NCBI RefSeq assembly: GCF_900220975.1 | Contig: NZ_OBQD01000006.1 | Coordinates: forward strand, 1-64,000 | Length of the DNA stretch: 64,000 nt | Source: Rhizobium subbaraonis | Lineage (GTDB): Bacteria; Pseudomonadota; Alphaproteobacteria; Rhizobiales; Rhizobiaceae | Reading direction: 5' to 3' | Shown here: one piece after another, positions 36,284-44,817 of the stretch | How positions within the stretch are numbered: position 1 is the first letter of the stretch | Layout of the letters: every line of letters begins with the position of its first letter | Notes under the pieces: model-generated | The model's input: the letters and a program-made list of their open reading frames with translations, nothing else | What the model was told of the DNA's origin: nothing | Database searches by the model: none | Translations under genes and position numbers: made by a program

Positions 36284-38965
36284 ATGAATGTTGTAGTGGT
36301 GGAATCGCCTGCCAAGGCCAAGACGATCAACAAGTATCTGGGTTCAGGCTACAAAGTCCTTGCCTCTTTCGGACACGTTCGCGACCTTCCGGCCAAGGAC
36401 GGATCGGTGCTTCCCGACCAGGATTTCGAGATGTCCTGGGAGGTCGACAGCGCATCGGCCAAGCGGATGAAGGAAATCGCCGACGCGGTGAAATCCTCCG
36501 ACGGCCTGATTCTGGCTACCGACCCGGATCGCGAAGGCGAAGCGATTTCCTGGCATGTACTCGACCTTTTGAAGAAGAAGCGCGTGCTCGGCGACAAGCC
36601 CGTCAAGCGCGTGGTCTTCAACGCCATCACCAAGGCTGCCGTCCTCGATGCGATGAAGGCGCCGCGCGATATCGACATCGCGCTGGTCGATGCCTATCTC
36701 GCCCGTCGCGCGCTCGACTATCTCGTGGGCTTCAACCTTTCGCCGGTGCTCTGGCGCAAGCTGCCTGGCGCACGTTCGGCCGGCCGCGTACAGTCGGTGG
36801 CGCTCAGGCTCGTCTGCGACCGCGAGTCCGAGATCGAGCGTTTCGTCTCCGAGGAGTACTGGAACCTCTCGGCCCTCCTGAAGACCCCGCGCGGCGACGA
36901 GTTCGAGGCCAAGCTGGTGTCTGCCGACGGCAAGCGTCTGCAGGCCCGTTCCGTCGGCAACGGCGAGGAAGCGAACCGCCTGAAGGACCTGCTCGAAGGC
37001 GCGAGCTACCGGGTGGAGAGCGTCGAGGCGAAGCCGACGAAGCGCAATCCGGCACCGCCCTTCACCACGTCCACGCTGCAGCAGGCCGCCTCCTCCAAGC
37101 TCGGCTTCTCGGCATCGCGCACCATGCAGGTGGCACAGAGGCTTTACGAAGGCATCGACATCGGCGGCGAGACCGTCGGCCTGATCACCTATATGCGTAC
37201 CGACGGCGTGCAGATGGCGCCTGAGGCGATCGATGCCGCGCGGCGGGCAATCGGCAGCCAGTTCGGCGACCGCTATGTGCCGGAGAAGGCTCGTTTCTAC
37301 TCGACCAAGGCCAAGAACGCCCAGGAAGCGCACGAGGCGATCCGTCCGACCGACTTCAACCGCGTGCCCGATCATGTCCGCCGCGCGCTGGATCCCGACC
37401 AGGCCAGGCTCTACGACCTGATCTGGAAGCGCGCCATCGCCAGCCAGATGGCGTCGGCGGAGATCGAGCGCACCACCGTCGAGATCGACGCGGACAATGG
37501 CGGCAAGCACGCGGGCCTGCGCGCCACCGGCTCGGTCATCCGTTTCGATGGCTTCATCGCTGCCTATACCGACCAGAAGGAGGACGGCGAGCAGTCCGAC
37601 GACGGCGACGAGGACGGCCGGCTGCCGGAGATCAATGCGCGCGAGAACCTCGCCAAGCAGAAGATCAACGCCACCCAGCATTTCACCGAACCGCCGCCGC
37701 GTTACTCCGAAGCGTCGCTGATCAAGAAGATGGAAGAGCTCGGCATCGGCCGGCCGTCCACCTACGCCGCGACGCTGAAGACGCTCGAGGAGCGCGAATA
37801 CATCATCATCGACAAGCGCAAGCTGATACCCGAAGCCAAGGGCCGGCTCGTCACCGCCTTCCTCGAAAGCTTCTTCACCCGCTACGTCGAATACGACTTC
37901 ACCGCGTCCCTGGAAGAGAAGCTCGACCAGATCTCGGCCGGCGAACTCAACTGGAAGGACGTGCTGCGCGACTTCTGGCGCGACTTCATCGCCCAGATCG
38001 ACGACACGAAGGAACTGCGCGTCACCAATGTGCTGGATGCGCTGAACGAGATCCTGGCGCCGCTCGCCTTCCCCAAGCGCGAGGACGGCGGCGATCCGCG
38101 CGCCTGCCCCTCCTGCGGCACCGGCAAGCTGTCGCTGAAGCTCGGCCGCGGCAGCGGCGCCTTCATCGGCTGCTCCAACTATCCCGAGTGCCGCTACACC
38201 CGGCCCTTCGGTGCGGAGGCCGCCAATGGCGAAGGCCAGGCGTCGAACGAACCACAGGCGCTCGGCAAGGATCCGCATACCGGCGAGGAAATCACACTGC
38301 GTTCGGGCCGCTTCGGGCCCTATGTCCAGCGCGGCGACGGCAAGGAAGCCAAGCGTTCCAGCCTGCCGAAGGGCTGGACGCCCGACAGCATCGATCATGA
38401 GAAGGCGGTGGCACTGCTTTCGCTGCCGCGCGACATCGGCGCACATCCGGAGACGGGCAAGATGATCTCCTCCGGCCTCGGCCGCTACGGGCCGTTCATC
38501 CTGCACGACGGGACCTATGCCAACGTAGAGAGCATCGAGGACGTGTTCTCGATCGGCCTCAACCGCGCCGTCTCCGTGCTCGCCGACAAGCAGAGCAAGG
38601 GCGGCGGACGGGCTCGCGGCGGCACGCCGGCGGCGCTGAAGACGCTTGGCGACCATCCGGACGGTGGAGCGATCACCGTTCGCGACGGCCGCTATGGTCC
38701 CTATGTCAACTGGGGCAAGATCAATGCGACGCTGCCTAAAGGCAAGGACGCCCAGGCCGTGACGCTCGAGGAAGCCCTGGTCCTGATCGCCGAGAAGGCC
38801 GGCAAGGGCGGCGGCACGAAGGCCAAGGCGAAGACTGCGAAATCCGCCGCGACCAAGGCCGAGGGAGAGAAGACCACCAAGGCCACGACGACGAAAAAGG
38901 CCGCCCCCAAGGCGAAAGCCGCAACGAAGACCAAGAAGGCTAGCGCCAAGAAGGTAGACGAATGA
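36284..38965 (+). CDS. topA: DNA topoisomerase I
   Basis: Relaxes negative supercoils. The 893-residue protein has the Toprim domain (MNVVVVESPAKAKTINKYLG and ATDPDREGEAISWH), the active-site Tyr in GLITYMRTDG, one four-Cys zinc finger (CPSCGTGKLSLKLG ... CSNYPEC, around 607-630), several DUF-type topo-C repeats (GRFGPYVQRGDG, GRYGPFILHDG, GRYGPYVNWG) and a Lys/Ala-rich tail that binds DNA or RNA polymerase. It overlaps rnr by four bases (ATGA). Confidence 0.96.
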   Translation: MNVVVVESPAKAKTINKYLGSGYKVLASFGHVRDLPAKDGSVLPDQDFEMSWEVDSASAKRMKEIADAVKSSDGLILATDPDREGEAISWHVLDLLKKKRVLGDKPVKRVVFNAITKAAVLDAMKAPRDIDIALVDAYLARRALDYLVGFNLSPVLWRKLPGARSAGRVQSVALRLVCDRESEIERFVSEEYWNLSALLKTPRGDEFEAKLVSADGKRLQARSVGNGEEANRLKDLLEGASYRVESVEAKPTKRNPAPPFTTSTLQQAASSKLGFSASRTMQVAQRLYEGIDIGGETVGLITYMRTDGVQMAPEAIDAARRAIGSQFGDRYVPEKARFYSTKAKNAQEAHEAIRPTDFNRVPDHVRRALDPDQARLYDLIWKRAIASQMASAEIERTTVEIDADNGGKHAGLRATGSVIRFDGFIAAYTDQKEDGEQSDDGDEDGRLPEINARENLAKQKINATQHFTEPPPRYSEASLIKKMEELGIGRPSTYAATLKTLEEREYIIIDKRKLIPEAKGRLVTAFLESFFTRYVEYDFTASLEEKLDQISAGELNWKDVLRDFWRDFIAQIDDTKELRVTNVLDALNEILAPLAFPKREDGGDPRACPSCGTGKLSLKLGRGSGAFIGCSNYPECRYTRPFGAEAANGEGQASNEPQALGKDPHTGEEITLRSGRFGPYVQRGDGKEAKRSSLPKGWTPDSIDHEKAVALLSLPRDIGAHPETGKMISSGLGRYGPFILHDGTYANVESIEDVFSIGLNRAVSVLADKQSKGGGRARGGTPAALKTLGDHPDGGAITVRDGRYGPYVNWGKINATLPKGKDAQAVTLEEALVLIAEKAGKGGGTKAKAKTAKSAATKAEGEKTTKATTTKKAAPKAKAATKTKKASAKKVDE

Positions 38966-41316
38966 CGCATGATCCCCGCGATCGGTCGAGGCAGAACAAA
39001 CGGCCCGGCCGCGCGGGCCGCGACCTGCCGCCGGGCGCCGAGATCCCGCTGATCCACGGCGAGATCCCGCCACGCGAGGTGTTGTTGCGCTTCATCGCCG
39101 ACCACCCGGACAAGGCCTCCAAGCGCGAGATCTCCAAGGAATTCGGGCTGAAGGGCGAAAAGCGGGTCGAGCTGACGCAGATCCTCAAGAGCTTCGAGGA
39201 GGAGGGCCTCCTGGAGAAGCGGCGCAAGTCGCTCGTGCGCCCCGGCGCCCTGCCCCCGGTCGCCGTCCTCGACATCACCACCCGCGACGTCACGGGCGAT
39301 CTCATAGGCCGGCCGGCGGAGTGGCTGGACGACCTTGGTGTCGCGCCGGCTGTGACGATCCGCCAGCCGAGCGTCGGCAAATCGGCCGGCAAGGCGCCGG
39401 TCGCGGGCCTCGGCGACCGGGTTCTGGCCAAGATCTTCCCGGCCAAGGACCGTGGCGGTCCGGCCTATACCGCCCGCGTCATCAAGATCCTCGACAAGCG
39501 CAAGGATGCCGGCATGGGCGTTTTCCGCTCAACTGCGGACGGCGGCGGGCGGATCATGCCGATCGACAAGCGTGGCGAAGAGTTGTCCGTCGATAGCGAT
39601 TTTACGGCCGGAGCAAAGGACGGCGACCTCGTCGAGATCGACGTGGCGCGTATCGGCCGCTATGGCCTGCCGCGCGCGCAGGTGAAGGCGGTGATCGGTT
39701 CGGTCGCCTCGGAGAAGGCGATCTCGATGATCGCGATCCATGCGCATGGCATTCCCTATATCTTCCCCGAAGGCGTGCTGAAGGAAGCCGCGGCCGCCGG
39801 CCCGGCGACGATGGCGCACCGCGAGGACTGGCGCGCGCTGCCGCTGATCACGATCGACCCGGCCGACGCCAAGGACCACGACGACGCCGTCTATGCCGAA
39901 GCGGACAGCGCGCCGGAAAATCCCGGCGGCGTCATCGTCACGGTCGCGATCGCCGACGTCAGCTACTACGTCCGCCCTGGCTCCGCGCTGGACCGGGAGG
40001 CGCTGAAGCGTGGCAACTCGGTCTACTTCCCCGACCGCGTCGTACCGATGCTGCCCGAGCGGATCTCCAATGACCTGTGCTCGCTGAAGGAAGGCGTCGA
40101 TCGGCCGGCGCTGGCCGTGCGCATGGTGTTTTCCAAGGAGGGGCGCAAGGTCAGCCACACCTTCCATCGCATCATGATGAAGAGTGCGGCCAAGCTCTCC
40201 TACCAACAGGCGCAGGCGGCGATCGACGGAGCGCCGGACGACAAGACCGGACCGATCCTCGAAACCATCCTGAAGCCCTTGTGGCACGCCTATCGCATCC
40301 TCACTGTCGGCCGCGACCGGCGCCAGCCGCTCGAGCTCGACATGCCCGAGCGCAAGATCCTGCTGAAGGAGGACGGCACGGTGGACCGCGTCGTCGTGCC
40401 CCCTCGCCTCGACGCGCACCGGCTGATCGAGGAAATGATGATCCAGGCGAACGTAGCCGCAGCCGAGACGCTGGAAAAGCGGCAGCAGTCGCTGATCTAC
40501 CGCGTCCACGACGCGCCGTCGCTTGCCAAGCAGGAAACGCTGCGCGAATTCCTCGCAACCCTCGACATTTCGCTGGTCCGGGGCGGCAACATGCGTTCGA
40601 ACCATTTCAACGGCATCCTGAAGAAGGCCGAAGACAAGCCGTTCCAGCAGATGGTCAACGAGATGGTGCTGCGCTCGCAGAGCCAGGCGATCTACAGCCC
40701 GGAAAATATCGGGCATTTCGGCCTGAACCTGATGAAGTATGCCCACTTCACCTCGCCGATCCGCCGCTATGCCGACCTGATCGTGCATCGGGCGCTGGTG
40801 GCCTCGCTGAAGCTCGGCGAGGGCGGCATCACCATGGATGAGGAGGCCGCACTCGACGACATCGCAGCCGAAATCTCCACCTTCGAACGCCGCGCCATGG
40901 CGGCCGAGCGCGATACGGTGGACCGCCTGATCGCCCATCATCTTGCCGGGCGAATCGGCGAGGAGTTCAACGGTCGCGTGTCGGGCGTGACCAAGGCGGG
41001 GCTTTTTGTCACTCTTCCCGCCTATGGCGCCGACGGCTTCGTGCCTATATCTACGCTCGGTCGCGATTATTACATCTACGACGAGGCGCATCAGGCGCTC
41101 TCCGGCGAGAAGACCGGATTGGGCTATCGTCTCGGTGACGAAGTTGTGGTCAGGCTGGCGGAAGCGGTGCCGCTTGCCGGCGCGCTCCGCTTCGAGATGT
41201 TGAGCGAAGGGCGCAAGATGCCGACGGGCGTGCGCTCGTTCCACAAGGCCAACCGCCGCGATCGCAGCGGATCACGGCGGCAACCCGGCACGCGCCCGCC
41301 GCGAGGCAGGCGCTAG
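38962..41316 (+). CDS. rnr: Ribonuclease R
   Basis: 3'-5' exoribonuclease that degrades structured RNA. The 784-residue RNB-family protein has an N-terminal helix-turn-helix region, cold-shock domains, the catalytic ITIDPADAKDHDDAVYAE (Asp cluster) with RGNSVYFPDRVVPMLPE, and an S1 domain beginning GRVSGVTKAGLFVTLPAYGADGF. The tail is basic. It is translationally coupled to topA (ATGA), an arrangement conserved in rhizobia. With rne this window holds two key RNA-decay enzymes. Confidence 0.95.
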   Translation: MTHDPRDRSRQNKRPGRAGRDLPPGAEIPLIHGEIPPREVLLRFIADHPDKASKREISKEFGLKGEKRVELTQILKSFEEEGLLEKRRKSLVRPGALPPVAVLDITTRDVTGDLIGRPAEWLDDLGVAPAVTIRQPSVGKSAGKAPVAGLGDRVLAKIFPAKDRGGPAYTARVIKILDKRKDAGMGVFRSTADGGGRIMPIDKRGEELSVDSDFTAGAKDGDLVEIDVARIGRYGLPRAQVKAVIGSVASEKAISMIAIHAHGIPYIFPEGVLKEAAAAGPATMAHREDWRALPLITIDPADAKDHDDAVYAEADSAPENPGGVIVTVAIADVSYYVRPGSALDREALKRGNSVYFPDRVVPMLPERISNDLCSLKEGVDRPALAVRMVFSKEGRKVSHTFHRIMMKSAAKLSYQQAQAAIDGAPDDKTGPILETILKPLWHAYRILTVGRDRRQPLELDMPERKILLKEDGTVDRVVVPPRLDAHRLIEEMMIQANVAAAETLEKRQQSLIYRVHDAPSLAKQETLREFLATLDISLVRGGNMRSNHFNGILKKAEDKPFQQMVNEMVLRSQSQAIYSPENIGHFGLNLMKYAHFTSPIRRYADLIVHRALVASLKLGEGGITMDEEAALDDIAAEISTFERRAMAAERDTVDRLIAHHLAGRIGEEFNGRVSGVTKAGLFVTLPAYGADGFVPISTLGRDYYIYDEAHQALSGEKTGLGYRLGDEVVVRLAEAVPLAGALRFEMLSEGRKMPTGVRSFHKANRRDRSGSRRQPGTRPPRGRR

Positions 41317-41350
41317 GCCGGTCAAAGGCCCCGGCAGCAAGGAAACGAAC

Positions 41351-41809
41351 ATGCAGGCGACCTTTCGACAGAACGCATCCCTCTCCGGCCAAAGTCGCAC
41401 AGAGGAACGCCCGCTGGGTCGCGGAATCCGCCGCGGCATGCTGAACCGCTGTCCGGCCTGCGGCGAAGGCCGCCTGTTCCGGAGCTTTCTCAAGCCTGTC
41501 GATGCCTGCACCGTCTGCGGCGAAGAGATGCTCCATCACCGCGCCGACGACCTGCCCCCCTATCTCGTCATCACCATCGTCGGCCACTTTGTGCTGGCCG
41601 GCTACATGGCGACGGATCTCCTCCTTCCCTTCAGCACGTGGATGCATCTGGCAATCTGGGTGCCGGTGACAATCATCAGCGCGGTCTTCCTGATGCAGCC
41701 GGTCAAGGGCGGGGTGATCGGCCTGCAGTGGGCCTTGCGGATGCACGGCTTTGGCGGACATGCCGACAAGCCGGCGGACGATCTTGCCTCGCGCGAAACG
41801 GCCGAATGA
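41351..41809 (+). CDS. DUF983 membrane protein
   Basis: A 152-residue protein with the DUF983 pattern: RGMLNRCPACGEGRLFRSFLKPVDACTVCGEE (two CxxC pairs, probably a zinc site) followed by two helices (YLVITIVGHFVLAGYMATDLLL and LAIWVPVTIISAVFLMQPVKG). Function unknown. It ends in ATGA with the Nudix gene and follows rnr by 34 bp, so it belongs to the topA-rnr transcription unit. Confidence 0.9.
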   Translation: MQATFRQNASLSGQSRTEERPLGRGIRRGMLNRCPACGEGRLFRSFLKPVDACTVCGEEMLHHRADDLPPYLVITIVGHFVLAGYMATDLLLPFSTWMHLAIWVPVTIISAVFLMQPVKGGVIGLQWALRMHGFGGHADKPADDLASRETAE

Positions 41810-42478
41810 CCACCGCGCCCCTGTTGCGGCCCGTGGACGCCGCTTCGGTCCTGCTGATTGACCGCACAGACGGGCGATTTCGCGTTCTTGTGGGCAGGCG
41901 CAGCAGCCGGCACGTCTTCATGCCCGACGTCTACGTGTTCCCCGGCGGACGGCGCGACCGCGGCGATTCGCGCATACCCGTCCTCTCCTGCCTGCATGAG
42001 GCCACGAGCGCGCGACTTTCGCTCCGAACACACGCCCGCATGCGCGAGGCGACGTTGCGGGGCCTTGGCGTTGCGGCGCTGCGCGAGTTGCACGAGGAGG
42101 CCGGTCTCGTGGTGGGAAGGCGCACGGACGGCGATTGTCGCGCCGGAGCGCCCTTTCTCCCGGATCTGTCACATCTTCGTTTCTTTGCCCGCGCTATAAC
42201 GCCGCCTGGACCGCCGCGCCGCTTCGACACCCGCTTTTTTTGCCCTTTTTACCGACGATGCAGGCGTCGACCCTGCGAGTGCGCAGGATAGCCCCGAGCT
42301 CTTCGACCTGCATTGGGTCGACATCTTTGAGGAACTGAAGATCGAGATGCCAGCGATAACCGTCACGGTTCTTGAGGAACTGAAGAAATCCCTGCTGAGA
42401 GACCCGACCCTGCCGTTCGGGGTTCAGGCCGCATTCTTCATGCATCGCCGGGGCCGGTTCGTCCGAGACACGCTTTAG
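41806..42478 (+). pseudogene. Nudix hydrolase (NUDT7/NUDT19-like) interrupted by a one-base shift in a T7 run
   Basis: ATG 41806 opens a Nudix-like protein (MTTAPLLRPVDAASVLLIDR, MPDVYVFPGGRRD, VAALRELHEEAGLVV). After FDTRFF the frame meets seven T residues (42234-42240) and then reads CPFYRRCRRRP and stops at 42291. With six T the frame continues ALFTDDAGVDPASAQ ... ELFDLHWVDIFEELK ... FVRDTL and stops at 42476-42478, giving a normal 223-residue protein. The downstream part is clearly coding-like. It is a sequencing error, a recent mutation, or a case of polymerase slippage on T7. Coupled to DUF983 by ATGA. Confidence 0.8.
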
Positions 42479-42490
42479 GATATCGTGCGC

Positions 42491-43711
42491 ATGTCAGATC
42501 CCCAATCGGATCCCAAGCCGGGTTCCAAGCCAGGCTCGATGCCGCCTAGCCCTGCGCCCGTTGACAGCATTCACTGGCGCTCGCTGGTGGCGGCGATGGC
42601 GGCGATCGGCGCGGTCGGCATCGCGATCGGCCTCGGTCTGCCGCTGCTCAGCATCATCATGGAAAAGCGCGGTATCTCGTCTACCCTGATCGGGCTGAAT
42701 TCCGCGATGGCAGGCGTCGCAGCGATGGTAAGCGCCCCGTTCACCACCAAGCTTGCCCATCGCTTCGGCACCTCCAACATCATGGTCGCCGCGATCGTTC
42801 TTGCCGCCGCAAGTTCGCTCGGATTCTACTATGTCCAGAATTTCCTTCTGTGGTTTCCCCTGCGAATCGTGTTTCACGGCGCGACCACGATGCTGTTCAT
42901 CCTGTCGGAGTTCTGGATCAACGCCGCCGCGCCGCCGCGCCGGCGCGGCCTCGTGCTCGGCATCTACGCCACCGTCCTCGCACTTGGCTTCGCGAACGGC
43001 CCCCTGCTCTTCTCGCTTCTGGGCAGCGACGGCCCCCTGCCCTTCGCGGTGGGCGCCGTGATCATTCTGGTCGCTGCCGTACCGATCCTGTTTGCACGGA
43101 GGGAAAGCCCGACGATCGACGAGAAGCCGGAACTGCATTTCATGCGCTACGTCTTCCTGGTGCCGACGGCCACCGCCGCCGTCTTCGTCTTCGGTGCGGT
43201 CGAGGTCGGCGGGCTGTCGCTCTTTCCGATCTATGCCACGCGGACCGGCTTTACCGAATCACAGGCCGCCTTGCTGCTGACGGTCATGGGCGTCGGCAAT
43301 TTCCTGTTCCAGATTCCGCTCGGCATGCTGTCCGACCATATGAAGGACCGCCGTACACTGCTTTCGATCATGGCCTGCGTCGGGCTTGCAGGCGCTGCGG
43401 CACTGCCGCTTCTGTCCGAGAACTGGGTGCTGATGGCGGTCGTGCTGCTCTTCTGGGGCGGCTGCGTTTCCGGCCTCTATACCGTGGGATTAAGCCATCT
43501 CGGCTCGCGCCTGACCGGCGCGGACCTTGCGGCAGCCAACGCCGCCTTCGTGTTCTGCTATGCGGTCGGTACCGTTGCCGGCCCGCAGGCGATTGGCGCG
43601 GCGATGGACATCGCCGGTCTGGACGGATTTGCGTGGGCAATCGTGTTCTTCTTTGGCCTCTATGTGGCGCTTTCCCTGGCGCGCATGGTGTTCCGGCCAA
43701 AACGGACTTGA
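42491..43711 (+). CDS. MFS transporter
   Basis: A 406-residue major-facilitator protein with about 12 helices after a polar Pro-rich N-terminus (about 25 residues). The loop between helices 2 and 3 and the region APPRRRGLVLGIYATVLALGFANGP resemble the YcaD/drug-type branch; the substrate is unknown. ATG 42491 is preferred; GTG 42485 is two codons upstream. It follows the Nudix gene closely and ends within the rpmG promoter. Confidence 0.87.
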   Translation: MSDPQSDPKPGSKPGSMPPSPAPVDSIHWRSLVAAMAAIGAVGIAIGLGLPLLSIIMEKRGISSTLIGLNSAMAGVAAMVSAPFTTKLAHRFGTSNIMVAAIVLAAASSLGFYYVQNFLLWFPLRIVFHGATTMLFILSEFWINAAAPPRRRGLVLGIYATVLALGFANGPLLFSLLGSDGPLPFAVGAVIILVAAVPILFARRESPTIDEKPELHFMRYVFLVPTATAAVFVFGAVEVGGLSLFPIYATRTGFTESQAALLLTVMGVGNFLFQIPLGMLSDHMKDRRTLLSIMACVGLAGAAALPLLSENWVLMAVVLLFWGGCVSGLYTVGLSHLGSRLTGADLAAANAAFVFCYAVGTVAGPQAIGAAMDIAGLDGFAWAIVFFFGLYVALSLARMVFRPKRT

Positions 43712-43735
43712 CTTTTCGGGCGCGATTTGTAGTTT
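43708..43735 (+). promoter_or_regulatory. Probable sigma-70 promoter of rpmG
   Basis: CTTGAC-type -35 (TTGACT, 43708-43713) and TAGTTT (43730-43735) with 16-bp spacing. It overlaps the stop codon of the MFS gene and would start a transcript near 43742. Confidence 0.6.
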
Positions 43736-43758
43736 CGCGCCACATTTGAAGTTCCAAT

Positions 43759-43796
43759 GCCGTGGAACCGGACAGGTCGTCCACGGCTTCGTTTTT
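43759..43796 (+). terminator. Hairpin plus T-run between MFS gene and rpmG
   Basis: An 8-bp stem GCCGTGGA/TCCACGGC (43759-43766, 43780-43787) with a 13-base loop is followed by TTCGTTTTT. It may terminate the MFS transcript, but it also lies in the rpmG leader downstream of the proposed promoter, where it would act as an attenuator. Confidence 0.65.
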
Positions 43797-43813
43797 GTAA
43801 AGGCAGGACGACC

Positions 43814-43981
43814 ATGGCCAAGGCTACCACCATCAAGATCAAGCTGCTGTCGACGGCCGACACCGGCTTCTTCTACGTCACGACGAAGAACAGCCGTACG
43901 ATGACGGAAAAGATGACCAAGACGAAGTACGATCCGGTCGCGCGCAAGCACGTCGAGTTCAAGGAAACCAAGATCAAGTAA
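43814..43981 (+). CDS. rpmG: 50S ribosomal protein L33
   Basis: The 55-residue protein [20 protein letters not shown]...YVTTKNSR...[23 protein letters not shown] is a standard L33 of the cysteine-free type. AGGACG upstream sets ATG 43814; the longer frame from 43757 is not protein-like. Its own promoter and terminator flank it, so it is a single-gene unit. Confidence 0.97.
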   Translation: MAKATTIKIKLLSTADTGFFYVTTKNSRTMTEKMTKTKYDPVARKHVEFKETKIK

Positions 43982-44006
43982 TCCTGGTTTCATCGGCAAA
44001 ATTGGA

Positions 44007-44036
44007 AGGCGTGCCGCTCCTGCGGCGCGCCTTTTT
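44007..44036 (+). terminator. Intrinsic terminator of rpmG
   Basis: Stem AGGCGTGCCGC/GCGGCGCGCCT (44007-44017, 44022-44032; one G-T pair) with a four-base loop and TTTTT, 26 bp past the stop codon. Confidence 0.88.
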
Positions 44037-44094
44037 GTTTTGCCCTGCCCGCAGAAGAGGCGTTCTGTGTATCGGATGGTGAAACAGTCCGCCT

Positions 44095-44230
44095 GAAACC
44101 AAAACGCCGCTCCCTTTCGGAAGCGGCGTCAAATTGGGGGCCGGCTGGGGATGACGACGGCACGAGGATTCCGTTTATGTCTTCACCAGCCGGCCGACCC
44201 CACGACCCAGGAGATGCGGCGGACCTAGCA
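44095..44230 (-). ncRNA. Candidate small RNA with intrinsic terminator
   Basis: On the minus strand CGCCGCT - 11-base loop - AGCGGCG (44103-44127) is followed by TTTTGGTTTC, a good Rho-independent terminator with no gene upstream. Before it, CCGGCTGG and CCCAGCCGG form a second stem, and TCTCCTGG near 44208 could pair with ribosome-binding sites. I see no clear promoter, so the 5' end is a guess. Not matched to a named RNA family. Confidence 0.45.
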
Positions 44231-44667
44231 TCATGGGGTAACTCGGCAGGAGCTTGTGCTCACCTTTGAAAAGAGGATTGCGCGGAATTGGAAAAAAATC
44301 AATGAAATCTTGATCGCCGCAGGCTCCCGGCCCGCAGAGTTGGTTAATCCGTTTGCCTAGGCCATTGGGAATCAGGCGAAGAAAACGTTATTTAAAGCAA
44401 CAAAATTTCGCGGCGAAATCAACAACCCCCAAGTGCAATCCGCCTGCCACAAATATCCTGACGCAACGTGAACCCCCTTCACGTATGGCATCGAAGACAT
44501 TGAATACATTAGCAAACGCAAACAGTAATATAAATCGCAAAAAGTGGCCCTTGTGACACTTTTTTGACGAAGGCGGCGATCGTGCGGCGCCCGTCCAAAT
44601 TCCTGTTGAGCGCTTCGAAAAAAATTGATGCCGTGTCAGCTTTTGCTAATTAGCATCAGCTAAAATC

Positions 44668-44676
44668 TGTGGATAA
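44668..44676 (-). promoter_or_regulatory. DnaA box (TTATCCACA)
   Basis: The plus strand reads TGTGGATAA, the exact complement of the consensus DnaA box; just to the left is the palindrome TGCTAATTAGCA (44643-44654). A single box without a cluster or AT-rich unwinding block is not an origin. Confidence 0.5.
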
Positions 44677-44817
44677 GTGAAGGAGCAAGGCGGGTGTGTC
44701 GCTTTCGCCACGTATTCAGACCGCTGCCGCACGCAAACGCAGCCACCACCAGCGGGCCAGTTTGGGACAGATCACACGTCGAGGCGGGACTTTAGGAGAT
44801 GATGGGGGCGCGTGCGA

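Larger units (their letters stand above)
44037..44817. other. Long convergent intergenic region between rpmG and pleD
   Basis: No protein-coding gene is supported over about 780 bp. The left part has a strong minus-strand terminator-like hairpin (44102-44128) and a larger inverted repeat (44138-44149 with 44186-44197). The middle (about 44270-44560) is much more A/T-rich than the surroundings. A perfect DnaA-box sequence lies at 44668-44676. Both flanking genes point into it, so such length is unexpected unless it hosts an RNA gene or a site. Confidence 0.6.

Noticed and set aside
44353-44556. 67-codon plus-strand frame in the rpmG-pleD intergenic region
   Set aside because: A/T-rich, Lys/Asn/Thr-heavy sequence with no ribosome-binding site and no fold-like pattern.
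44643-44676. Replication origin
   Set aside because: Only one DnaA box, no box cluster, and none of the usual origin neighbours.
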